Assembly: GCA_964034945.1 (NCBI GenBank)
Contig: OZ035964.1
Span: 811,001-875,000 of the forward strand
Direction of reading: 5' to 3'
Length of the DNA stretch: 64,000 nt
Origin: Chrysopilus asiliformis
Taxonomy: Eukaryota > Arthropoda > Insecta > Diptera > Rhagionidae
In this document: piece by piece, positions 1 through 11,209 of the stretch
How positions within the stretch are numbered: position 1 is the stretch's first letter
Layout: each line of letters begins with the position of its first letter
Translations under genes and position numbers: made by a program
Notes under the pieces: model-generated
Databases searched by the model: none
Seen by the model: the letters and a program-made list of their open reading frames with translations, nothing else
What the model was told of the DNA's origin: nothing

Positions 1-1007
1 TCAATTTCTCACGGTCCAATCTACTTGGAGGCATAGGCACTTTTCTTTACACATCTTAGAAGTTTTTTGTTAAAATGAAAATAATAAAACTTTTTACAAT
101 TCCCGTCTGAAAAGGGGGAAAAAAGGTTTATTATGCTTTGTACGCATAAATTGCTGTTGGTATTTTACAGTAAAAACAGAGAAAATACAAAAAATTCACA
201 TTTGGACGAAAAATTCAAAAAAAATTCGCGCTAATAGGGCGGCCACAGGAAGAATATTCCTGCACCCAAAGTAATTCGAGTACCCTTACGCCGCTCGCCT
301 GGCAGTTTTTTTTCTGGTGACATTCACAGGTATTGTTTTTTAGTGCCTCGCATATTTTTTAATCGGATTCGGCTGTAATAAATAAAAATTTCATTAATTT
401 CTTTCTAATCCATCGATGGATCGGCCATTCGCTTTCCAGGAATCATAAAATAATTCGTTCGTGCGCAAGTGCAAACCGTCTGGCTGTCGGTTTCAGTTTT
501 CGCAGACAGAAAATAAAATTCTCAAAATTTCCGGTGGTTTTATTGCAATGGCGGTAAAAGAGAAACCCATATCGGGAATCGGAAGAAGGATTTTACTTTA
601 TGGAGATCTGAAAATCCAGGTAGGTGATATTATATTTTATTATTTAATACAAGCATCATCAGCTAGTGGCTCGGCTGGCTCATCACACAGATTGGCTTTA
701 ACAGCGTAGCCCTATAATCGACCTTTTATTGTGTGCTGTAATGCTTGTGTGTTGCGGTTTCAACCGTGCTTTGGATTTGGACTCGGTGCTGTATTTTAAT
801 GTGTAGTGGTTACAAATTTTGATTGTAAAGAGAGCGACAGTTACTTTGATGACACCTGTTAATACATATATTTATAAAATTAAAATCTAGAAATAAAATC
901 GTTTTTTTAATCAAAGTTTTAATAAGGCATTTTTAGTGAAAGTTAATCTTTGTGTTTTTAGGACCAATTTTTTAGAAACTTTTATAAGCAGGCATTTTTT
1001 TTTAATT
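1..1007. other. Flank with no recognised gene
   Basis: AT-rich sequence with short open frames only (such as 461-709) that show no domain. A CG-bearing block at 230-310 and 410-480 is less AT-rich. Nothing else is seen. Confidence 0.5.
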
Positions 1008-1505
1008 TCGAAGCTATTTCTGACTAGCAAAATATATTTTCGACACATTTACTAAAGCGGAAATATTTTTTAGAGTTTTTAGAAGCCATATGTGAACAGG
1101 AAAAATATTTTCGAGACCTTTTCTATCCGGGAAATATTTTTCTCGAATTTTTACTCGCTTGTTCTGAGTAGGAAAAATACTTCCGAGACCTTTTCTATTC
1201 GGGAAATATTTTTTTCGAATTTCTAGAGGCTTGTTCTGAGTAGGAAAAATATTTCCGAGACCTTTTCCACCCGGGAAATATTTTTCTCGATTTTTCGGCG
1301 GGTTGTTCTTAGTAGGAAAAATATTTCCGAGACCTTTTCTGAACTGGAAATATTTTTTTCAGAGTTTTTAGTAACCTTTTTTTCGAAATATTGTTTTTCG
1401 AATTTTTAGAAGCTATTACTGAACAGAAAAAATATTTATAAGCAGGGAATATTTTTTTAGAGTTTTTAGAAGTTATTCCTGACCAGGAAAAATATTTTAG
1501 AACAC
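1008..1505 (+). repeat. 72-bp minisatellite array
   Basis: About seven degenerate units, each with an 'aggaaaaatatttccgagac' block and a 'gggaaatatttttttcga' block. Landmarks at 1,161, 1,232 and 1,305 give a spacing of 71-73 bp. The same unit recurs at 34.0-34.75 kb and, diverged, at 54.85-55.1 kb. Confidence 0.85.
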
Positions 1506-2640
1506 TGACAGAATGTAAAAAACGGCCATCGATTCAAAACAAATCAAATTTATTTTTTTTTCTCATTTATTCATTATAATATTCATCATTCATATCATAA
1601 TCCATTTTTTGTTATTTTTAATATAATTTGTTTTTTGTTCATTTTTTTTAAATATATAAATTGAAAATCATACAGCTTTTTTATTACGTGTGTTTAAGTT
1701 TTCCATTTTTTTTCTTTATTCTTTCATATTTAATTCTCGTCTTTATGTGTGTGTGTGTTTTTTTTTGATTTTATAGTATTACTAATATTAATACTTATAT
1801 ATGCATTCATTTATTTCTGTCTGCTCTTAAAAGATATTCATATTTTCATATTAATCATTAATAATGTTAAACATTATTAAGTTTTTAACCTCTTAGTTTT
1901 TTTTTCGTTTTTCAAATTACGAGTATTTCTTTAGACGAGCCTATTTTTAAATAAATATACTCGTTTAGTTGTTTAAATTACAATACATTTATTCTTATCA
2001 AAATTGTTCGCCCCCTTTTTTCAAATTGTCATTGTAATTATTTTTTTTAAAATATATATTTCGCTAAATGTGTTAATATCTTAATAATCCACTTGTGATT
2101 TCATTTAATATATTTTTTCGTTCACAAATTAGTGTTAGTGCATTTTTTTGGGGGATGAAAATCTATTGAAATTCTCATCGACAGTACCGTAATTATGATA
2201 TCATTAAATTAATTATTGTAACACAAACAGAGCGAAAAAAAAAACAAAAAAAAATGGCAAATAATAACTGAGATATAATTAAAAAACCAAGTTTAAGTAA
2301 GTTTCTTTGCTTGATGTAATTTTAATAGATGTACTCTTAATAATAACTAAAAACAAAATAATAAAGTCTAAAAAAAATAATACTTTTATTGAATGACTCC
2401 CACTGATTTTATATTTACTTTATTAAAATCCTGTCGTTTTCGCATTTTTAAGTACAAATTCTTATAACCATCGGAAGGACGACACTAAATGATTATAAAT
2501 AGATAAATCATATACAATTATTAACCTTAAAAAAAATCATAACTGGGACGTAATGTCAGACAATATACCTAGAAGCGTCACTGTCCATTGAAGTGGACTC
2601 GAATGATGCTCCTAGGTATATTCTATGATAAAGTTATGAC
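1506..2640. other. T-rich low-complexity stretch
   Basis: Extremely AT/T-rich, with long T runs, a (TG) tract near 1,747 and no coding frame. It resembles 3' UTR or intergenic sequence of the type also seen at 5.2-6.8 kb and 11.6-12.5 kb. Confidence 0.45.
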
Positions 2641-2649
2641 GTATGCCTC

Positions 2650-2975
2650 GCCAAGAGCAATCATTTGTGACTCACCTTACAATGTGGTAACCCTGGTAGT
2701 GGCGTTTGCAGATTTGTTGCCTTGTAAAACCTGTTGCAAATCGGTTAGTTTGTGACCAGTTGCGAAAAAATCGTTTGCAAATCCGTTACTTTGTGGCCAG
2801 TCGCAAAAAAGCGGTTGCAAATTAGTTACTTTGAGACTAATTGCAAAAGAATCGGCTGCAAATCCGTTACTTTGTTACCATTTGGAAAAAAGCGGTTAAA
2901 AATTGGTAATTTTGTAACCAGTTGCAAAAAAATCGGTTGCAAATCCGTTATTTTGTGACCAGTCGGAAAGTTTTT
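2650..2975 (+). repeat. 41-bp minisatellite array with leader
   Basis: A leader ('gactcaccttacaatgtgg' type) is followed by about six copies of a unit containing 'ttgcaaatccgttactttg' and 'gaccagttgcaaaaa'. Spacing is about 41 bp. The same leader plus array occurs at 6,855-7,330. Confidence 0.8.
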
Positions 2976-3458
2976 GTCGTTTCTATTGTGCTAGCTTATA
3001 ATTCACTTACAAACATGGCTATCGAAGCATAAATAATCAACTTTAGACAGTAAGGAATTCATACTTACAGCGTTTTTTTTAATAATACAAGTTTACATTG
3101 CTTTCACACTTGAGCTGCCACCTCGCCCCCTCTTCCACACCCTTGTCATACTTAGCCATAAAAGAGTTTCTGCAGAAACGTTTGCGCAATAGTTATTTTG
3201 TAACGAAAGTCACAAAAACAACTGGGGAATAAGTCGTGCATAAATGTCGCAGCAACGTTGCTGTAATGTCGCAGCAACCAATTTGCAACCCTATATATTT
3301 TGCAACCCTCAAGTTGTGAGATCGTCGCGTAACCGAAATGTAACCATTTTTCATTATTTGGGTTATATTACATTACACTTCATAATAGAAACCACCACAC
3401 GATTTTGGGTTTTCATTTTGTCAGGGTCGAATTTTGTTACTAGTCACTGATGTAGTGA

Positions 3459-3482
3459 CGGGGGGGGGGGGGGGGGGGGGGG
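3459..3482 (+). repeat. Poly-G tract (24 bp)
   Basis: An uninterrupted run of G in AT-rich DNA, downstream of a chance frame and upstream of a unique AT-rich stretch. Confidence 0.9.
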
Positions 3483-3694
3483 CAGCGTGAGTCGCCTTGA
3501 ATTACATTACTCGACGCTTAGTTACTTCGATTCTTTTTCAAAACGTGTTTACAATTTTTTTTTTAAATTTATAAACTATATAGTATGTTTTTACTATTTT
3601 TTTTTTAAATTTTATATTATCACAATATTCTTCAGTTAAAATGGATTTTTCTTTTCACGTTGTGCTGTTATGGTTTATGATTTATAGGCTTTCC

Positions 3695-3860
3695 ATATTA
3701 TAAGTCACGCTAATTTTCGATACTTCGAATCCCCTCTCCCCCTATCCATTCGTCACGGTTGTTTGCGGTTTTTTATATGCAGCTTAGTACCTCCGCTACA
3801 CTATGGCAGACGTAATCAACCCACCCCCTCTCCCCTCACACCACCTTTAAGATGACAGTC
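3695..3860 (+). mobile_element. Degenerate hairpin MITE of the 'aatacgtcacgc' family
   Basis: It carries 'agtcacgctaattttcg', a C-rich block 'cccctctccccctatcc', 'cgtcacggttg' and 'cttagtacctccgc', in the same order as the copies at 10.8, 25.9 and 58.6 kb. Its ends are eroded. Confidence 0.55.
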
Positions 3861-4251
3861 CTTAGACGCACGGCTTTTGCCATTTTATACAAATGGCCAG
3901 CAAGAAGCCGATGATATAATTTTCAACCATCAGCCGAGAAAAGTTTTTGGGGGGCGTTCGCTAAGCCAATGTGCAATAAAGCTTTTGAGCTTATTCATGA
4001 GTGACAGGGAAAGCTTCACAAAAGTAAAGCCCAAAAACCTACAACCCTTCCTTTTGTCCCTTTCGCAAAAGCTTCTAATCTTCTCTGGGCAGGAAAAGTG
4101 AACAGAGCTGAAGTAAAGCAAACGATCTCAGCGATATCGTGCTTATCATTTCTTGCAATGACAATTTAGGGCTTTGCACAGAGCTTCTAATCTAACTAAA
4201 AGCTTTTCGTTTCTTACAATGACAATCGAGTGCTTCGCACAGAGCTTTTAA

Positions 4252-5009
4252 CCGGGGCACTAATTTTGTATTACGACGCGTCTGCATAAACGCGTCTCAC
4301 AACACAAAAGTCGATCATGTAGCTCGACGCGTCGAACAAACTTCGACACAAACCTTACGACGCATTGACTAGCGTCGATAAAGACTTTGGTGTTTACTTC
4401 GTTGCAATTAATTTCGTAAGAAGTGGTTTAAAACAATGCCAAAACCAAAGTAAATAACACCAAATTAAATATACATTATATTTTATTATGACAACTAAAT
4501 TATAGGGAGCAGACAAACAACCATCAGTTGGCGGCTCTTGCCAAATTTATGGGCGAAAATCCGTCACTTGCCACAGGTTCACTCGAAAAAAATGCGATGG
4601 GGAAAATCAAAAAAACCAAGAAAAGGATTTTATGGGAAACTTTCACCGATGATTTAAATGCTTTCAGTGATTTCAGTGCACTTCTAATTAGGCGTAAAAT
4701 GATAGTTTTTTCTTGATTCGAATTATCCAAACCGAGGATATAAATTTCGATTGCACTTATCATTTTGACAGTTCGTGAACATTTTGCCCCAGCAATGTCA
4801 GATATGTTGACAATCAAGATGAAATAATGGAATGTGTGTTTTATGGCATACACAAACTGAACTATTTTGATAACCAAACCCAATGTCCTCTAAATTATTT
4901 CTTTCGACACACATGGCGTCGAGATATACGATTGCAATATTGAGTCGCGTCGATTTCTTCGCGTCGAACGAAAGACACAGACGCGTCGTAATACAAAATT
5001 GATGCCCGG
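4252..5009 (+). mobile_element. PIF/Harbinger-like inverted-repeat element (relic)
   Basis: Ends are an inverted repeat of about 33 bp ('aattttgtattacgacgcgt' near 4,260, its complement at 4,980-5,000), with further CG-rich 'gacgcgtcg' motifs inside. At 4,519-4,690 (+) a frame reads HQLAALAKFMGENPSLATGS and, later, LWETFTDDLNAFSDFSA. This has the spacing of the Myb/SANT-like (zeste-type) DNA-binding domain carried by PIF/Harbinger transposons. No transposase is present. Known: the domain is typical of that superfamily. Inferred: the assignment of this element. A clear 3-bp target duplication was not seen. Confidence 0.6.
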
Positions 5010-5794
5010 TTTCAATTTATATTTACGAGCCAGAAAATTCAATATGACAAAAGTGTTTCCAGTGATTTCAAATTTAAACGTAATTCTGTTTTATTTCCGT
5101 AGTCTAACTCGAGACATAATTTTTTTTTAAAGGCATTTGGATTATGAAGCAAAATTACGTCCCAAGTTCAAGTAAAATTGCTTACTGTTGGGTTGTTAGC
5201 ATTTTCATTACAAAAATGTTCTCACTGTTGAACGGATTTTAATATATATTATTATCTTTTTGTTTTTACTGTTGATATTGATCAGATTTAGTTATCTGTC
5301 TTCTAGTGTTTACAAATCTTAGTTATCATAATTTATGTAAGTTTTCTTTCTTTTTTTTTACAATTTCTGAGGGAAATAAACTACAGTTTGTTTTTTCTTC
5401 CTTAATAATAATAATTCTCATGGGTCTTTTTCTATTTACATATTACTAAGTACTTAACTAAGTTTCTTGTTTTTTTTTGTTCTCTTAAATATTCTTTTAT
5501 TTTTTTTATTCTGTTTTTATTAAATTTTATTTCATTTAATTATCTGTTATTATTTTTTCGCATATTTTCTTATTTTTTTTCATTTTATTAACGCCGATTT
5601 TATTTTCATTCATTTTTCTTATCTATTTTTAATATAATTTTCCTGTATATTTTCTTTAAAAAAATTGCAAACAAATCTTTCATTGGAAGGGGGGGGAGAG
5701 GGCGGGTGGAGGTTGGATGGTTGGTGTTGATATTTTCATTAACTTTTTTTTGTGTGAAAACAAACAAAAAAAAAATTATGTTTTCAAAGCGAAG
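5010..5794. other. T-rich low-complexity stretch
   Basis: Long T runs and ATT-rich sequence. A short G-rich patch at 5,690-5,730 is the only break. No gene is seen. Confidence 0.45.
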
Positions 5795-5895
5795 ACCCAA
5801 GGAGCACAAAAGGTTGTAAAGCGGTCGTCGCAACTTTAGTTTCGTGACTGTATGGTCGCGACGGCCACTTTATGACCTTTTTTCGCTACTTGGGT
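5795..5895. mobile_element. Hairpin MITE (101 bp, 'acccaagtagc' ends)
   Basis: The two halves are inverted copies of about 40 bp: 'acccaaggagcacaaaagg' with 'gtaaagcggtcgtcgc', against 'gcgacggccactttatgacc' with 'gctacttgggt'. A second copy is at 37,260-37,346. Confidence 0.75.
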
Positions 5896-6855
5896 ATATA
5901 AAATCAAGTTAAAATAGAGAAAATTAATGAAAAAAAGAATTAGAGAATAATAGTAAAAAAAAATTGGTTCTGTTTTTCTTGTATTATATGTAATCGGTAT
6001 TTCGCAATTTATGTTATTTGTTTTTCTACCTTTTTAAAAAGTAAAAATGTAGGCACAGCACTGAGCTTTTCCCCGTGGGCACAGCACTGATAAATGCAAT
6101 ATTAATGATACAAAAATTACAATCAAGTGTAGTGAATCTCTTTTTTGTTTTTTTAATTTTTCTTTTTTTTCGCTTAAATAAATTTACTTTAATATAGTTT
6201 TCTCTTCAGTTAAAAATTATTTACTGATAATATAAAGAATCTGAACACATTGATGACGAAATATCTTTCTTATTTTTAATAATTGTTTATTTATTTATTT
6301 ATTCATTTATTTATTTATTTATTTTTATTATTATTTTTAATTTTCTTACTATAATTCGCATGTCTGTTTTTTTTAATTTAAATCTGACATTAAATGAACA
6401 TTTATTTCTTTATTAGTCGTTCCTTATCTATATTTTAAAAAAAATTCATGTAATCTTCGTTAAAAGGAATTAATTTAAAAATACAAAAAAAAAAACAGTA
6501 AAAGAAAAATATTTCTCTCATGATGTATGGATAAATGATTTATGGCTATGTGTGGCTATTGTTAAATACATATATAAATATATATATATTTAATAAAATT
6601 GAGTCATTGATTGATGATGATGGGGTAAGGTATATCAAAAAAAAGGGAAATTGAAAAGGTTGTGTTAATTATTGCTAAAATATAAAAAATATGCAATTAA
6701 ATATATTAAATCAGTCATATATATTTTTATTATAATTATTTGAAATACATATTCAGTAGTATGTCCATAATCCGAATTGACTTCTCCTAACATATTAAGT
6801 ACTCTGTCTTGCAAATTGATTACGATTAGATAATTCGAATTACCCAATCAACCAC
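5896..6855. other. AT-rich low-complexity stretch with TTTA microsatellite
   Basis: T-rich sequence containing a TTTA-repeat at about 6,288-6,333 and an AT-repeat near 6,570-6,590. The pair 'gcacagcactga' at 6,053 and 6,079 is a short direct repeat. No gene is seen. Confidence 0.5.
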
Positions 6856-7330
6856 TATTTGCGATTCAGGTTACAAGGTGGTGATGCTGGCCGCAAAGTG
6901 GCGGTTGTAGATCCATATATTTCACGGTTGCCTTGTAAAACTGGTTGCAAATCGGTTACTTTGGGACTAGTTGCAAAAAGATCGTTTCCAAATTGGTTAC
7001 TTTAGTCATCGTCGCAAAAAACTCGGTTGCAAATCGCTTACTTTGGGACTAGTTGCAAAAAAAATCATTTGCAAATCCGTTACTTTGTAACAAGTCGGAA
7101 AAAATCGTTGGAAATTGGTTACTTTGTGACCAGTTGCGGGAAAATCTGTTGAAAGTCCGTTACTTTGTGACCAGTTGCGAAAAATCTGTTGAAAATTGGT
7201 TAATTTGTGACGAGTTGGAAATTGATTACTTTGTCACCGGTGGCAAAAACGCCGGTTGCACATCGGTTACTTTGTGACCAATCGAAAAAAAACCGGTTGC
7301 AAATCGGTTACTTTGTCATAAAAAATCGAT
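6855..7330 (+). repeat. 41-bp minisatellite array with leader (second copy)
   Basis: The leader 'ttcaggttacaaggtggtga' resembles that at 2,660. About nine units of 'ggttgcaaatcggttactttg' and 'gaccagttgcaaaaa' follow. A short GACA-rich tract (7,340-7,385) ends it. Confidence 0.8.
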
Positions 7331-7778
7331 TGCTAATTGACATGCAGACTGACAGGCACACTGACAAATAGACAGACGGACAAACTGCCGAACAGAAATT
7401 AATTTTTGTGAAAAGGCTCCAATCGACTTGAGTGCTTGAGAAATCTTTTTACTCGATATGCGAGTTGTATACAGTGAAACCTGTCTAAGCCAGTCAAATT
7501 TCCTGGTTCGGTGCAAGCCCGCCTTGTACAATTTTCAGTGTAAATAAAAAACCGCCGTAAGATTTTTTTTTAGGAATTCATTGAACAAATACGCCGCAGG
7601 TGAAGAAAATGTAATTTACAGCAAACCCCAGCCAAAGTGGGGTACGTTTTGCAAAATCATTGATCGTGATACTACTGTATATGCATTTTATTATATTAAT
7701 ATGTGTGTGTCTTGTTGTGTATGTGTGTGTAGATAAATATTATTTTTTTTTAGAAATGGACGCAAACTTTACAATATA

Positions 7779-7951
7779 CAGTCGAACCTGCATAAGTGGG
7801 ACCTGGATAACTGGGAAGCCTCTATAATTGAGATAGATTGTTCGGTCCAAGCGTTTCGAAACCGAAGTGGGAACTTAGTGTAATTGGGAAACCTCTACAA
7901 GTGGGATCCATGGAAAGATCCCGTGAGATCACATCTATCCACGTTCAACTG
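7779..7951. mobile_element. Tc1/mariner (pogo-like) MITE, 173 bp
   Basis: Starts CAGTCGAACCTGCATAAGTG, and the inverted other end reads CAGTTGAACGTGGATAGATG. Both ends are flanked by TA, the target duplication of Tc1/mariner elements. Internal copies of 'aagtgggaac' and 'taattgggaaacctctacaa' are diverged. Non-coding. Confidence 0.7.
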
Positions 7952-7991
7952 TACATATACATATATAATATATATATATATAAGTATATAT

Positions 7992-8110
7992 CTGTGGCAA
8001 AAAGCCAACAAAGCATCCAAAGGCGATTTTCTGGCGAAGCCAAAGTTATCTGTATGAAAATTCAAATACAGACCACTTTGGCTTAATCTGAAAATCAACT
8101 TGAGATATTT
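7992..8110. mobile_element. Hairpin MITE of the 'CTGTGGCAAAAAGGC' family
   Basis: Begins ctgtggcaaaaagcc. The centre is a palindrome: 'ggcgaagccaaagttatctg' against 'cagaccactttggctt'. Related copies are at 9,818-9,936, 14,472 and 14,716-15,355. It abuts the piggyBac-like fragment at 8,111. Confidence 0.65.
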
Positions 8111-8223
8111 TGGGACCAGCTTTTGTATTCCGTAATAGAAACTTTGACTCCTACGTAGTAACAATAAGGCTCAAAAATGCTCCAAGTTACTGGCCGAAAA
8201 ATCGACCAGGGGACGTTAATGGG
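8111..8223. mobile_element. piggyBac-like terminal fragment
   Basis: Runs from 'tgggaccagc' to 'gacgttaatggg', followed by CTAA. It is the same sequence as 9,164-9,278, where the end is followed by TTAA, and 29,018-29,136 (inverted). Confidence 0.5.
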
Positions 8224-8792
8224 CTAAGTTATGTTTATGGCTTTTATGTCACAGATATATTTATTATATATATTTAAAAAAAAATTAAATCATTGTCTGT
8301 TGATAGCAAAAACGTATCGGGCAAGCTTTTCTCAATAAAGCTTTTTTCGATTAAGCTTTTCTCAATAAAATTCACATACATCAAAAGATCGTAAAACGTT
8401 TCAAATTGAGCAAGTACTGTTTTAGCCATCAACAGGCCCACCTGTAATAAAAAAAAAATAGAAAATCATTTACGAGATCTTTATTTAAGTACTACTACTT
8501 TGTTTTTAGACGAGCTATGAAAATCATCTTCATTTTCCATGCAAAAAAAAATAATTGGCAGTACTTCATTGAAACCTACCTAAAATTATTAAGAGGACTT
8601 TCTTTTCTTGTGCGACAAGGATGCAAATTTTTGTAATTCCCGTTCAAATATCGAGTTTTGCGTTCGCCTCAAGTCTAAAGTGACGTGTACACTGTTCAAT
8701 CATACTGAAAGGAATTACTCAAAATACACGGGATTTGACGTGGTTTGCGACGCACGCGCACGTATGTATGTGTGTGAGTAACTTGCTTAAGC

Positions 8793-8929
8793 TAATTCAG
8801 ACTAACGATTTCAATTACGATTGAAGCTTCTTGACCAATGAGATCAAAGCTTTCAACGATAAGGACATGAAAGCTTTGATCGTTTTGGTCGAGAAGCTTC
8901 AATCGTAATCGCGATCGTTAGTTTGAATT
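8793..8929. mobile_element. Near-perfect 137-bp hairpin
   Basis: Two arms of about 60 bp are inverted copies ('caattacgattgaagcttct' against 'agaagcttcaatcgtaatcg'), with a 14-bp loop. It resembles a MITE. I saw no second copy in the window. Confidence 0.75.
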
Positions 8930-9163
8930 GCGCTTTACTGCAACAAGTAGAATCCCATAAAGAAATGGATCGCTTTAGGACCACTTAATCGTCGCTTCTC
9001 AGAAGCTCGAAGTGCTTTATTTTGGGTATGGGAAAAGAAGCAGTTCGAGGCTCTTTTTTTAACATTGAAATTTGCGTTAACCAAATTAAACACACGTTTC
9101 CCCCTTTCTAATGATTTGTTGTTATTTAGAGAAGATGAGCTGAATTTACTTGAGTTTAGCCCG

Positions 9164-9278
9164 TTTTGGACCAGCCTCCGTATTCCATAATAGCAACTTT
9201 GACTTCTATGTAGTAACAATAAGGCTCAAAGTTGCTCAAAGTTACTGGCCGAAAAATCGATCTGCGGACGTTAATGGG
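9164..9278. mobile_element. piggyBac-like terminal fragment with TTAA
   Basis: Same family as 8,111-8,223. It ends 'ggacgttaatggg' and is followed directly by TTAA (9,279-9,282), the piggyBac target site. Confidence 0.55.
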
Positions 9279-9817
9279 TTAAGCCAAAAATATTTCTGAT
9301 AACCCGCACATATTTACTAATTTCGCATGAAGACAAGAAAAATCCTTGATTTACACAGCGATTGAAATAAACCCGAACCTCGTTGATTTAAAAAAAAAAC
9401 TAGGGAAGAGGGTGGGGGCGAGCTTGGTTATGGTAAACGATAAAATGTCATTAATTTAATTATTTTTTAATTATGTTTATATGATTTTTCTGTTTAAATT
9501 GAAATACTTTGTGAGACAAGTGAACTACTTAAAATATTAGCAAAAATTTTATTTAATTAACTATTATTTTACTGTAATAATTCGTTTTTTTTCTGAATAT
9601 AAGATTGTATACTTTTTTTTGCTGTGTTTATTTTGTAAGATTACATTAAAATCAAAAACCATTTCTATTGCTATTTTGTTAGTTAGTATAATAAATTGTG
9701 TGTTTATGAAAAATCGAGGGGCGGGGATAGAACACTTATATTGATTGGGCTTTGTTTACTGTGGGGAGCTGTTTTTTTATTTGGTTTTTAGGCGCAGGCT
9801 AAAAATTCTAATAATTT

Positions 9818-9936
9818 CTGTGTCCAAAAGGCAAAAAATTCAAGCGATGCCAAAGTGATCTTTTTGGCAATGCAAATACAGATCCGTTTGGTGTCGCCAT
9901 GAAATCGACTTAAGATGTTTTGCCTTTTAACCACAG
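9818..9936. mobile_element. Complete 'CTGTG...CACAG' hairpin MITE, 119 bp
   Basis: The ends ctgtgtccaaaaggc and gccttttaaccacag are inverted. Both are flanked by ATTT, a possible 4-bp target duplication. The centre 'gccaaagtgatc'/'gatccgtttgg' is palindromic. Confidence 0.7.
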
Positions 9937-9939
9937 ATT

Positions 9940-10500
9940 TAATAATTACGCATGAAAATAAGCACGCAAAAAAACTATTTGGCTATTAATCAAAGAAACA
10001 TTTCTTTTGAAAATGAAATTAACTACTCTTTCGCTATCAATTTAATTTTTTTTTCGCGAAATCGTGATTTTTTTTTAAAAAATTATATTTCACTGAATTT
10101 CTAGCTTGGCTTGAATTTCCCCACATTTTCATTATTCGTAAAAAAAATATTTAAATAATCTTTTTTTTACATTTTTTCAGCTATTGTTAAGTCAAATTGT
10201 AAAAAAAAAGTTGCTATGACTGCAGAAAAAAAATCGACAGTCAAACCAGTTTGTATTTTTCGTTTAAAGTGGCTGTTCAGAAAAAAAATTAAATTTTGAA
10301 ACAAACAGCAATTTGTTAATTTTTTGTGACATGATTTAAAAAAAATTATTGTACAAAAGCATTTTGCAATTTTAACGCTAGTATGAACGGAAGAAAATTG
10401 TGTTTGTTTTATTTTTTTTGCTTTTTAAATTTATTCACTTTTCATTAATTGGACGCTTTTTTGATGATTATTTTTTTTTGACAAAGAACAGAAAACTTAG
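9940..10500. other. AT-rich stretch without recognised feature
   Basis: Many A and T runs and only short frames. Confidence 0.4.
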
Positions 10501-10509
10501 AGAATTTAA

Positions 10510-10660
10510 CGGACAAGTATGGCGGCCATACATCCCGAAGTGGTCCCGGCTTCAAGCATGTGGTTCCGGCATTCATTAACTAAACTTTTGTTCCGGAATT
10601 ATGCAATTTAGTGTTGTAATTTTTTAATCCCTAAAAGATGACCTCGAACCGGCAACACAG
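10510..10660 (+). mobile_element. Copy of the 'cggccatacatcccg' repeat
   Basis: Shares 'ggccatac(a/g)tccc', 'tcccgg', 'ttatgcaattt' and 'tggtgttg'-like blocks with 62,790-62,930 and 63,890-64,000. Confidence 0.55.
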
Positions 10661-10824
10661 TTTTCCCAGAGATTACTGCGCATCTTTACTGCATATAGAA
10701 ATATCGCCCACGCCGCATTTTATTAAATAATTTTCAATATGTGGATGTTTATTTCTAGGAGTTTTGGCTGGATCGCAATTTTTGTTGTATTTTGAAAAAA
10801 TAAAAAAAAATCCATAAGGGGCTC

Positions 10825-10960
10825 TCTGTGAAATATGCTTATTTTCGGCCTTTCGAATTCCCCATCCATCCCCCTCGCATTTTAGCACGATTTCTCGCTA
10901 TTTCTTCTGTCATACTATCGCAAACACCCCTTCCCCTCCAATCAATTTCCCAACCTCCTC
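10825..10960 (+). mobile_element. Hairpin MITE copy of the 'aatacgtcacgc' family
   Basis: 'gtgaaatatgcttattttcg', 'gcctttcgaattccccat', a C-rich block and 'tagcacgatttctcgc' match in order the copies at 25,945 and 58,555. Confidence 0.55.
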
Positions 10961-11089
10961 CAAAAGTGTGGCCTATTTTCTTGACAGTCTTCGTCATATT
11001 GCGGTATTTTTCCCGCTAACGGGTAACATAGCGAAAAATCCAGCTTCGGACTCATTTTACCCCTTACTTCCGCCCACTTCTCAGAGTTT

Positions 11090-11205
11090 ATATTAAAACT
11101 GCACCCCCGGCGAACATCCATGCCAGATTTCAGGTCAATCGGTCCAGCCGTTTTCACGTGAAAGAGGAACAAACAGGCAGACGGACACCAACTCATTTTT
11201 ATATA
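11090..11205 (+). repeat. Transposon tail-like repeat
   Basis: 'gccagatttcaggtcaatcg' followed by 'gtccagccgttttcacgtga' and a short CAGACGG tract. This is the kind of 3' tail shared by many insect interspersed repeats. Confidence 0.5.
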
Positions 11206-11209
11206 TTTG

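Noticed and set aside
4524..4883. 119-codon hydrophobic frame on the minus strand
   Set aside because: It lies opposite the Myb/SANT-like frame of the Harbinger-like relic, which explains the region better.
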